A stretch of DNA of 64,000 nt. It comes from Purpureocillium takamizusanense (Eukaryota > Ascomycota > Sordariomycetes > Hypocreales > Ophiocordycipitaceae). The notes beneath the pieces are model-generated. The model was not told the DNA's origin. It did not search any database and saw only the letters and a program-made list of their open reading frames with translations. Positions 13,001-21,673 of this stretch are shown piece after piece. Position 1 is the first letter of the stretch; every line of letters starts with the position of its first letter. The position numbers were made by a program, and so were the translations under genes. Where the stretch lies: the NCBI RefSeq assembly GCF_022605165.1, contig NC_063068.1:5394001-5458000 (forward strand). Direction: 5' to 3'.

Positions 13001-13276
13001 CGCCGCCGCCGCCGCCGCCGCGCGACCCGCATCGGCGTGAACGAGCGAGCCACCTCATTCCGTTGCCCCCCCCGAGTGCGGCTTTCCGACCTGGACCTTC
13101 CCTCGCCCCGCGGGTCAAGGACGTTGCAGAGCCAGCCCGCGCCCTGCCTCGGCGTACCGTTGGCGACCCTCGCCCGAAGCAAGCGTCGGCGTCACACACA
13201 CACATACACACGCACACATACATACGCGCACACACCCACGCCGTTTGCGCATCGCACCCCGGCTCGACAACCGGCC
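10090..13276. other. Intergenic region with long leader of the proline-rich gene
   Basis: Divergent intergenic space of about 3.2 kb between a minus-strand and a plus-strand gene. The part from about 12750 looks like a transcript leader for the next gene: C/T-rich, with ACTCACTC, ACCACC and CGCCGC runs, and a CA/CATA repeat at about 13193-13236. Open frames between 10385 and 12620 overlap in several frames and lack recognisable features. Confidence 0.5.
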
Positions 13277-14200
13277 ATGGCGCCGCAGCAGACCCCCGTC
13301 CCTCCTCCTCCCATCTCCACCTCTGTGCCGCCGCCGCTGGTCCCCCCGGTCCCCGCGTCCGCATCCGCGTCATCAGCCTCCGGATCTGCCGCCGCGCCGG
13401 CGGCGGCGCCGCCCACGGAGCCCATCCCCCCTCCCCCCGTCTCCCCCATCACGCCCACCCTCGCCCCGGCTCGCCTCCCCGACACGGCCACCCCGCAGCC
13501 GCCGCTCCCGCCGCCGCGCCAGGCCCTCGTCCACTCCTCCCAGCCCGCCCAGCAGGTCGCCGTCCCGCCCCCGCCCCCGGAGCCCCTCGACTTCGACGCC
13601 AACCCGGACGTCCTCGCCCTCAAGTCCGCCATTTCCGTCCTCCAGGTCCAGGGGCGCCGCGCCGCCGCCGACATGCAGACCCTGAGCCGCGCCAGGGACG
13701 AGGCCCTCGCCGACCCCGACGCCTTCATGCGCGACCTCGCCGCCGGCAAGGTCAAGTCCGCCGGTGACGAGGCGAGGTATGTGCCGCCGAGGCGTGCCAA
13801 CGACGACGACGACGACGACGACGATCGGGAAGACGACCAAGGAGAAGAAGACGATTCCTCTTCCAGCTCCTCCTCTAGTTCAGATGAGGACGCCGACGCC
13901 ACCTCCAAAGGCTCTCGAGAGCCCAAGCCCAAAGCCTGGACCTCCCTGCCGCAGCCCCAAAACGTCGTTCGCTGCCCACCCATCAACTGGTCCCAGTATG
14001 CCGTCGTCGGCGAGTCCCTCGACAAGCTGCACGCCGAGCAAGTCTCCCGTCCGACGCAGGGCATGCCCGCCTCCATAGGCACCGGCGGCGTCTACGAGTT
14101 CAAGGGCGACGGCCGCCAAGAAAAGTATCTCGGCGTCGCCGCGCCCTACGCGCCCGGCAAGGACCGCATCGATAAGAAGCACAAGGGGAAGAAGTCGTAA
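13277..14200 (+). CDS. Proline-rich, acidic hypothetical nuclear-like protein
   Basis: A single-exon ORF of 307 aa from ATG 13277 (MAPQQTPVPPPP). The frame is open upstream to 12653, but that part is C/T- and CA-repeat leader. Residues 1-100 are Pro/Ala/Ser-rich. Residues about 102-160 form a probable helical region (DVLALKSAISVLQVQ, DMQTLSRARDEALADPDAF). An acidic and Ser tract follows (eight to nine Asp, then nine Ser). The C terminus holds what looks like a conserved motif, VVRCPPINWSQYAVVGESLD KLH, and ends in a lysine-rich KKHKGKKS. The layout suggests a nuclear, possibly chromatin- or transcription-linked factor, but that is inference and I cannot name the family. Confidence 0.65.
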   Translation: MAPQQTPVPPPPISTSVPPPLVPPVPASASASSASGSAAAPAAAPPTEPIPPPPVSPITPTLAPARLPDTATPQPPLPPPRQALVHSSQPAQQVAVPPPPPEPLDFDANPDVLALKSAISVLQVQGRRAAADMQTLSRARDEALADPDAFMRDLAAGKVKSAGDEARYVPPRRANDDDDDDDDREDDQGEEDDSSSSSSSSSDEDADATSKGSREPKPKAWTSLPQPQNVVRCPPINWSQYAVVGESLDKLHAEQVSRPTQGMPASIGTGGVYEFKGDGRQEKYLGVAAPYAPGKDRIDKKHKGKKS

Positions 14201-14811
14201 AACAGGACGCCCTCGCGGGAACCCTGGCCCTATCTGCCAGGAAAGATAAAGGGAAGCCTTTTCGGGATGCTATTACGAGTATGGTTACGAGTGCATTCAT
14301 AGGCGTTGTGGTTCATCGGCTGTGTTCAAGCCTTGAGACAAGCCGCGGGGATGGCTTGGTGCCAGAACCGGCCAAGGATTTTTCTGCTTTAATTATCAAG
14401 TACTCTGCGTGGAAACGAGAATGAAGACAAGCATGCTTCCTATGCTGCTATTGCCGCAATTATGCATACGGCCAACCCTCATATGATGTTACCCGCACCT
14501 CAAGTTCACGTAGCGACGGTTTGTTTTTGCTCCTCTTATTGATGGAAATGTACGCTGGATGCGAATACAGCCGCGCACAACTGATCATGTTGAGCCTAGT
14601 AACACAAGTCGGAGACGTCGTTAACTCCTCGCTCTTCATCCGCGGCGGAGACCGCCACGCCATCGTCGTGCCAAAAGCGCGGGCTAGCTACGACCTGAGC
14701 CCAACCCAGCTCATCCACTGTCTTTGGCGGCTCTGTCGGAACCGGATCCGCCCCAGCATGGATCACTACTCTGGAAAGTCCCTGCACAAGGTCAGTCCGT
14801 GTCTTCACAAG
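14201..14811. other. Convergent 3' intergenic region
   Basis: The shared downstream region of the proline-rich gene (plus) and the tandem-UBC gene (minus), 611 bases. It holds both 3' untranslated ends and is more AT-rich around 14380-14530. The small ORFs seen here have no recognisable content. Confidence 0.5.
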
Positions 14812-16580
14812 CTATTGTGGCCCTACACACTCCATGCTCTGTTGTACAGACCGTCGCAGTCGGCGGTTATACATCTTCTTGCTGTCCGAAGTCTTACCCC
14901 AATACAGACGGGTGGCTTCGGGATTGACAATCATGCGGGGGTCGTAGGCGGGCTCTTCCTCCTCTAGGACCGATATTATGGCCTCGATATGAGACTTGAT
15001 GTCCTCACGCTTCAACGGATTTGGGCTGTAGCAGGCCGTACCGTCCTCGGCAACGTGGTGGTGGAAAATCTTTGTCTCGAAGCGTACTCGGGGTTGCTCA
15101 TCGGGGAATCGGGGACTGAAACTCATCCGAATTCGCAAGAGTCCTCCGTCTAGATTCGTCATCGGGGCGCCAAAGTACGTGATGACCCAACAGAATGGGT
15201 TTCCGTTGTCGAGTGCCACGTCATGGGGCATGTCGCTACGTTTGAAGGCCGCCGATACCTGCTCGAACTGGTGCTGCAGATTCACGCATACCGTCGATTC
15301 CTGGGCCATGGCCGCGAGACCCTCCTCGGCCCAGACTTTAGGTTCGTCATCGAGTGCGGCCTTGATATTGTTCAACCTGCGCTCAAGTTCGGGGTAGTTG
15401 AACCGGCCCTCCATGCTATTGTGGCTGGGCGCCTCGAACGGCATTCTCGAGAATACCTGATTCGCCTTGACCTCAGTCTTAGCCGCCTGAATGGCGGCGA
15501 GATACGAAGGGTAGTACCAGAGAAAGCGACGTTTGCAAAGGTCCTTGAAGGGTTCGAAAGGTATGCTGCTTTCGTCCACTTCCTCCGTCTCTACGTCCTT
15601 GAGCCGTGAACCATCCGGGGCGAGACCAAGGTAGGATTCGAGGCGCTGGATAACGGAAATGCGAAGGGTTTCATGGCGAATCTGCGTCGTTTTAGCAATT
15701 AAAATAAAGCAACAAGGAGAGAGTGGGGGTCATACCTTCTCAATATAGGCCTTTTGCATTCTCTTGTCCGACTCCTCATTTGCATCCTCGAAGCCGGGTT
15801 CGTTCTCGTAAGGGTTGGACGAGAGAAGACTTTGAATGGACAGCAGTATGGACTCGAGACCTTGAGCGGACGACCACTCCTCGCCAGGTTCACCTCTCCA
15901 TGTGCTGCTTGCGAGTCAAACAATGATCACCACGTACTACGGCCATACATAGGAAGGAATCCTCTCACCCAAGGATGGATCTAGCCGACGGTTAGCAGAG
16001 AAAGCTCCTGAATCACCGCCGCTCAGTCAAGTGCACTCACAGACAGATCTTGCCGTTAGCATAGATGTTTGGGTTGAACCGACACAACCCGCCGTTTGTC
16101 GTTACGCACTGTACATTAGGCGCTTTGGATGGGTACTCTGCCATGTGTGAGCAATGAGCAGCCGAGGCTTGGGCCGCACGGCCTGAACTGTACCTTTGTT
16201 GAACCGAATCGCAAACTTGGGTAGAGATCCGGGTCAGCGATAGGGTCACGTAACAAAAAGACGCTTGGGCGGAAAAGTCGTCATACCTCGAAAAAGCCAA
16301 ACTCATATGGCGTCTCGTGCGGGCCGACAATGAGGGCTTTGACGTTGCGAACATCAACATCGCGACAGGCGACAGCGATAGCTGCAAGGCAAACAAAGAT
16401 TAGTGTTGCTAAACGAAATGGGGAGGTGATGACTGTGCATACCGAGATCTGAGCCTCTTTGGATGTCGCTTAGCTCCTGGTCGGCGATGATGCAAGTGTC
16501 AGCCTTGTAGGACCCCGCGATGGAGGGATGCGGGGCAGCGGCGGGCGAACCTTGGAGATGCGGATAATGGACTGATCCAT
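14812..16580 (-). CDS. UBE2Z-like ubiquitin-conjugating enzyme with two UBC folds
   Basis: Eight exons on the minus strand: 16580-16551, 16476-16443, 16381-16287, 16215-16194, 16137-16041, 15980-15969, 15904-15736 and 15681-14812, giving 442 aa. Phases agree at every junction. The first UBC fold (about residues 8-170) has the E2 core [19 protein letters not shown], with the likely catalytic Cys near residue 92, and the ENEPGFE and IRHET motifs of UBE2Z. The following [12 protein letters not shown] and [11 protein letters not shown] stretch also matches the UBE2Z tail. A second UBC-like fold (about 300-430) has [21 protein letters not shown], with a Cys near residue 370 at the E2 cysteine position but HHH instead of HPN. 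By family it accepts ubiquitin or a ubiquitin-like protein from an E1; the partner is unknown. Exons 4 and 6 are only 22 and 12 nt. Confidence 0.88.
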
Positions 16581-18196
16581 GGCGCCTGTCAGCGTCGGCG
16601 GGCTGCGAGGCACGAGACAGGGTGGCTGCTGAGGAGGGCGACCATGGGGAGGGGAAGAAGGAGGACGAGGAGGAGGACGAGGCTGAGCGGCGAAAGGATG
16701 GGATGCAGGGAAACGGAATTTGTTGCGCAACCGGGCTGGCCAGACAGTCTGAAGTGATGGGCGGCGCGAGGCTCTTCTGAGATGGAAATGTCGGCGGTCA
16801 AGTCGAGGGGAAAGTGTGTGAACGATGGAAGGGTTCGGGCAGGCAAACTGCAGGGCAGAGGTACATGGAGGTGCGCCGAAAGATGACAAGGCAGGCAGGC
16901 AAGGCAGCTTTAGTAGTAGTAGTACTGTGTCAGGATGCGCGCAGTGAATTAGCACTACAGGTCGAGGTAGGTGGTACCTTGCCGGTCAATGAGTTGAGTG
17001 ACCGAGGTGGACGCAGCAGGTGGGCTGGGGTGATGGAGGGGTAGCTCGGGAGTCGGGACTTGACTGCGCGCCCATGCATGATGAGGTGCATCCATGGATC
17101 ATTACCATGGATGGAACAAATTGCATCTGCCCTGGCGGCGTGCGGCTTCCGGCGCGGAGGGGCTCCACTGCGCGCCTCAGGTCCCGTCCCACGGAATGGA
17201 AGGAACATGGAAGGTTAGTTCGTACCTGCCTTGCCTTATTACGAAGCCTGTACAGTATACAGTATTGCTGCTGCACAGGGCAGTGGTGAGGTGCCCCCCT
17301 CCACTGCATGGCAGACTCGCCGTCCTGCACCCCACGGCAGCCAGAGGGCAGCACTGCCGCCCACTGGGGCAGGTGCCCTGCGGGTATGGACTGCCCGCTC
17401 TGCCATTCTCTGCAGGTGGCCGGGCAGTGGAGGTCCGCCTCCTTGCAGTGAAGCGGTCGCGGGGACACCTTATCTCCCGTTAATAACCTTGGAAAGGTGC
17501 CGGACTTGGACATGGTAACTGAAGACCCTGCGCAAATTGTCTGGCGGGTGGTGCATGTACTACGGGTCATGGCATGCATGCGTTTGATGAGCGAGCGGCC
17601 CACGGCGTTTGTCCCTCGCAAGTGCTGGCAGTGGCATCTCCATTAGTAACTTGGTGCGGGGGGAGCTGGAGGCCCAGACAAGTTCCAGTGGTGGGTGACT
17701 CCATGGGAGGGACTCGCTCAATGCGCAACAGCGGCGGTGCATCATCGCCACCCATGTCCACGAAACATCCATATCGATATCATGTTTCCATGCAATGTAT
17801 GCGTCAAAACATCGCCGACACTGTATAAAACAGTTCGTTGGCACAAAATAGACGACCCTTCTGTTGCGGGCAGATAGACCCGCCAACGCAACTTATGTAC
17901 AGGGCCGCCCCCCACTGCACGTTGGGTGGGCAGGGGCCATCTGGCATTACTAAGGTTGGAGGGGTCCTCCACTGCCTGCAGGCGGGCTGTCCTGCCAGAG
18001 GCTCCAGCTCGTGTCGCCGCCGACACGCGCGGACGGGCAGAGTCGCGTCACCTGCGCCCAGACGCGTTAATCGATTTTCAGACCTCCAACCACCGACCAT
18101 CACCACCGCGAGGACGGGACAGCACCTGCGCACCGCTGCACGCCGCCGCTGCCCGTCTGTTGCCGTGCAATTGAAGGTCGCATCCCGAGACCAACC
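16581..18196. other. Divergent promoter region between UBE2Z-like gene and rfc2
   Basis: A 1.6-kb head-to-head intergenic region. From about 17280 to 17970 it contains a cluster of CCACTGC/GCAGTGG-type words (for example near 17300, 17352, 17424, 17628, 17911 and 17969). An ACGCGT box lies at 18062. No supported ORF. Confidence 0.5.
18062..18067. promoter_or_regulatory. Candidate MCB box (ACGCGT) upstream of rfc2
   Basis: The palindromic hexamer ACGCGT sits 130 bases before the RFC2 start codon, followed by an AT-rich stretch. ACGCGT is the MluI cell-cycle box bound by MBF-type factors at G1/S genes in yeasts. Its role here is inference from sequence and position; the hexamer also occurs by chance elsewhere in this GC-rich window. 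Confidence 0.45.
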
Positions 18197-19521
18197 ATGG
18201 CCAGCTTTTTCGACCTCAAAGCCCGCAAGGCTGCTGCCGTCGCCAATGGCCCGTCGGACAACAAGAACCAACGTCACGCCGACGTGAGGAATCAGCCATG
18301 GGTAGAGAAATAGTGCGACTTCGCTGCTCTCGCTCCACTACAATTCCCAAGCTCACCGTCTCATTTGCAGCCGCCCAAAGACTCTCGACGACGTTGCCGC
18401 GCAAGACCACACGGTCACGGTCCTCCAACGCACCCTCCAGGCCGCCAACGTATGTCGCCCATCCCTCGAGACGTCGATGCATACAGCCAAGAGGAGATGA
18501 AGCTGACTGTTATCCTAGCTGCCACACATGCTCTTCTACGGGCCCCCGGGTACGGGCAAGACGTCCACCATTCTGGCCTTGGCAAAGGAGCTATACGGCC
18601 CCGAGATGATCAAGGCGCGCGTCCTCGAGCTGAACGCTTCCGACGAGCGCGGCATCTCCATCGTCAGAGAAAAGGTCAAGGACTTTGCGCGCATGCAGCT
18701 GACGAATCCGCCACCACACTACAAGGACAAGTATCCCGTGCCGCCCTTCAAGATCATCATCCTCGACGAGGCCGATTCCATGACCCAGGACGCACAGAGC
18801 GCCCTGCGCCGGACCATGGAGACATACAGCAAGATTACGCGCTTTTGCTTGATCTGCAACTACGTCACACGCATCATCGACCCTCTCGCCAGCCGATGCA
18901 GCAAGTTCCGTTTCAAGAGTCTCGACCAGGGCAACGCCAAGAAGAGGCTCGAAGAAATTGCGCAGAACGAAGGCGTGCTGCTGGAGGACGGGGCGGTTGA
19001 TACCCTCATTCGCTGCAGCGACGGCGACTTGCGAAAGGCCATCACCTTCTTACAGAGCGCTGCCCGACTAGTTGGCGCGGTTGCACCTGCGAAAACTGCT
19101 GCCGATGCCGAGGAGATGGACGTGGATAGGCGCCCAGTGACGGTTAAAATCATTGAGGACATTGCCGGCGTCATTCCCGACCGCACGGTTAAACAGCTTG
19201 TTGATGCCATGCGCCCGAGGGCTTCAAAAGACGCCTATGATGCGGTTTCCAGAGTAGTCGAGGACATGGTTGCTGACGGGTGGAGTGCGACTCAGGTGGT
19301 TTCTCAGGTAAGTGTGCCTGCACGGATTGAGTGAGCAAAGACTAATACCTCGAAAGCTGTATCAGGTCCTGACTACCGACGAGACTATCCCGGATCTTCA
19401 GAAGAATAGGATAGTGATGATCTTCTCGGAGATTGACAAGAGGTTGGTTGACGGGGCGGACGAGCACCTGTCAATTCTGGACCTGGCAATGAGGATATCG
19501 GCCGTCATGACTGGAAAGTGA
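18197..19521 (+). CDS. rfc2: Replication factor C subunit 2 (human RFC4 class)
   Basis: Four exons: 18197-18312, 18371-18449, 18519-19307 and 19357-19521 (introns 58, 69 and 49 nt, the last with an ACTAATAC branch word), giving 382 aa. This is an AAA+ clamp-loader subunit. Visible features are the RFC box near [12 protein letters not shown] (about residue 39), Walker A GPPGTGKT (about 73-80), Walker B ILDEAD (about 147), a sensor/arginine-finger segment with ASRCSKF (about 189), and the C-terminal collar domain. The stretch [15 protein letters not shown] with REKVKDFA distinguishes the Rfc2/RFC4 class from the other small subunits. It loads PCNA onto primed DNA in the nucleus as part of the RFC pentamer. 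Length fits the family. It converges on the coiled-coil gene, with 112 bases between stops. Confidence 0.95.
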
Positions 19522-19633
19522 TACCACGCTCGTTGGACTACCTACAGCACGAATGCTTGGTGGAGTTTGTGACATATGGATGGCGTTGGGGCCGGACATG
19601 CAAATACATAGACGCAGTGAATTTCAGGGCTTG

Positions 19634-21199
19634 CTACTCTGCATCATCATGGCCTATCAAGCCGAGGTTCCCATGCAGGATGGACCAAGGATCTCCGTTT
19701 TGGAGTGCAGGTTTCGTCTCCTTTTGCGAATGCTTGCGGACGGCGGCGCTTCGCTCCCCACCTCCTAGCCAGACGTCGTCGTCGGTCGCATCCTCGACGG
19801 CCGCATCCTCCTCGGATACATGACCGCTTCGCCCAAGCAGCTGGTAAGTCTTGAGGAGGCTCGTCATACTGCTCTCGAGGGCAGCTTGACCGCCGTCGAT
19901 CGTTTCCGCAACAGCTTCCAGATTTGCAATCTTGGCAGCGTCGGCGGCGAGCACCCACGGCTTGACGCGGGGCGCGACACCGTCACGGTCGGAGGACTTG
20001 GATGCCATCTCGAAGTCAAGGCCGGCCCTCCGCGTGCGGGAGTCCTTGACTTGGTGGGCTGGCAGAAGCTGGCTCTCTTCTGCCAAACGATCCAGAACCT
20101 GACGAGTGTCCTTACTTCGCTTGCTCAGGACTGTTGCGATGTGCGATTTCTGTGTTATCGCCGCTTTTTGCTGCCTTGAGACTGAGAGAATCCCCTCGAT
20201 GTACGGGGTGAGCAGGTGGGTAACTGGATCCGCACTGCCCGTTGCCAGCTTGCTTGTGATGTTCGGCTGCTTGGTGGGAGGTGGTATTGACGGCTGTGGA
20301 CGACGCGCCAGGAGCTCCACAAGACCCTTCCTGGCAGCAACGTATGCTGAGTACTTGTGCTGTATCTGTTGGAGCCGAGTTGTGACGGCACCTTGGTCGA
20401 TTTTGGACTCCTGAGCCTGGCCCTCGCTCGCCTCCTTGGCGACATCTTCGGACTCCTCCGACGAAGCCTTACCAAGCTCCGTTTCTATCCAGGCGATAAG
20501 CTCGTCGCGCGTCGCGTTGAGAGCCTCGAGTTTTGCACCGTTGCTGACGCTCGACTTGCTGCACCTGGCTCGGGCTTCGGCAAGCACACGCTCTTCCTGC
20601 TTCAAGAGCAGCTTGGAGCGCAGAACCGTCTTCTCCAGCTGGTGTAGCCGCTGATGCAAGTCGGGCCCCGCACTGCTCTGTTCCCTCACGAAGCTGTTGA
20701 GGACAGCCTGCGGGACGCTGGGCAGCGGCTTAGAGCCATGGAATATGTCCTCTGAGTCCAAAAATGAGTGGAACGAGGCGGGCTTCTCGGCAAGGCGATC
20801 CAGGCAAGCCTCTATGGCCAAAAGACACTTCTTCTTGCGTTGCATTTGCAACAGTGCGAGCTGCTCGTGCAAGAAGTCCGGTTCGCTGGATGGCTGTTGC
20901 GGTCTCGCCTCGGGCTGGCTGGTCGCTGTGCGCAGGACCTTGTCGAACTCGCGACGAGCGGCCGCGTTCGCTTTCAGGGCGTCGATGTATTCCTTGTGAA
21001 GACCCGAGAGCGCCTGGCCAGAGTCAACATCAAGGACACCGTCGACGAGTGACAACGGCTGCGTGACAGGCCCATCACCAGTGAAGGAGCCCAGGTGAAG
21101 AGCTAAGATGCGCCTGATGTAGTTGACTTGCTCCCGCGGCTTGACGTAGCGCTCAAGGTCGGCCTTGAGCTTCAAAGCAATCCCGCCAGGGTCGCTCAT
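19634..21199 (-). CDS. Coiled-coil hypothetical protein
   Basis: An intron-free ORF of 521 aa, MSDPGGIALKLKADL to GLIGHDDAE. The protein is largely helical and charged. Probable coiled coils lie around ERLHQ-type heptads (LHQRLHQLEKTVLRSKLLLKQ, near residue 185), in LEALNATRDELIAWIETEL, and in the C-terminal NLEAVAETIDGGQAALESS. There is no membrane segment, signal peptide or catalytic motif. The N terminus (ADLERYVKPREQVNYIRRILALH) looks like a conserved helical start. The composition would suit a structural or microtubule/kinetochore-linked factor, but I do not recognise the family. It is divergent from brr2 with 474 bases between starts, and has an ACGCGT/TTCGCGCC element about 112 bases upstream. 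Confidence 0.75.
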   Translation of the reverse strand: MSDPGGIALKLKADLERYVKPREQVNYIRRILALHLGSFTGDGPVTQPLSLVDGVLDVDSGQALSGLHKEYIDALKANAAARREFDKVLRTATSQPEARPQQPSSEPDFLHEQLALLQMQRKKKCLLAIEACLDRLAEKPASFHSFLDSEDIFHGSKPLPSVPQAVLNSFVREQSSAGPDLHQRLHQLEKTVLRSKLLLKQEERVLAEARARCSKSSVSNGAKLEALNATRDELIAWIETELGKASSEESEDVAKEASEGQAQESKIDQGAVTTRLQQIQHKYSAYVAARKGLVELLARRPQPSIPPPTKQPNITSKLATGSADPVTHLLTPYIEGILSVSRQQKAAITQKSHIATVLSKRSKDTRQVLDRLAEESQLLPAHQVKDSRTRRAGLDFEMASKSSDRDGVAPRVKPWVLAADAAKIANLEAVAETIDGGQAALESSMTSLLKTYQLLGRSGHVSEEDAAVEDATDDDVWLGGGERSAAVRKHSQKETKPALQNGDPWSILHGNLGLIGHDDAE

Positions 21200-21673
21200 G
21201 TCGCCGTATCATTACTTCAACCCGGGCTTGACGAAGGGTTCCCGTTTTGTATGTCGTCGAAATGGTCACCCGTCCATTGTTACCCATGTCATGCTGCTCA
21301 TCAGCGTGCGACGCGTTCGCGCCCCGCCTTGTGTGGCTGATAAGAATGGTGCAGTGGCGCACCGCCACACTAGCCACGATTGACCTAGCGCGTTTACACG
21401 TCCTCGAGGCTCCGAGAGAAGGCTGCCACTTCTTGTGGAAAAATATCATCGAACATCAACGCAGTGCGACAGTGGCGGACGAAAACCAGTTCTCCGACCG
21501 CGCACAATCGATTCACCAGAGCCGGTGCATGCTGGATCAACACCGCGCGTCATTCCTGCAGCTGGCAATCACATGGTGATTTGACGGTCGGGCTCCCCGA
21601 GCTTTCGTCGAGAACGCCGACGTTCTCCCCTCCACGTCGCCATCGCGAGACACCTCACAACACGCGATTCAAC
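21200..21673. other. Bidirectional promoter region (coiled-coil gene / brr2)
   Basis: 474 bases between two divergent start codons, so both promoters must share it. It contains ACGCGTTCGCGCC at 21311-21323. The brr2 frame stays open upstream to 21464, but that stretch has no family resemblance and is treated as leader. Confidence 0.6.
21311..21323. promoter_or_regulatory. Candidate MCB plus E2F-like box
   Basis: ACGCGT (21311-21316) overlaps TTCGCGCC (21316-21323), an E2F/MBF-like octamer. The pair lies about 112 bases before the coiled-coil gene on the minus strand and about 350 bases before brr2. If functional it would more naturally control the nearer gene. This is inferred from motif and distance only. 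Confidence 0.4.

Noticed and set aside
12653..13276. Upstream in-frame extension of the proline-rich protein
   Set aside because: It consists of leader-type CACTCACT, ACC and CA repeats; MAPQQTP is the first start with protein-like sequence.
13192..14082. 296-codon minus-strand ORF with Gly and Ser runs
   Set aside because: The reverse reading of the Pro/Asp/Ser-rich plus-strand gene; composition is explained by the opposite strand.
21464..21673. Upstream in-frame extension of Brr2 by 70 codons
   Set aside because: It does not resemble Brr2 N termini, and the codon pattern is that of the promoter; MSDPHRDVSQYKY is typical.
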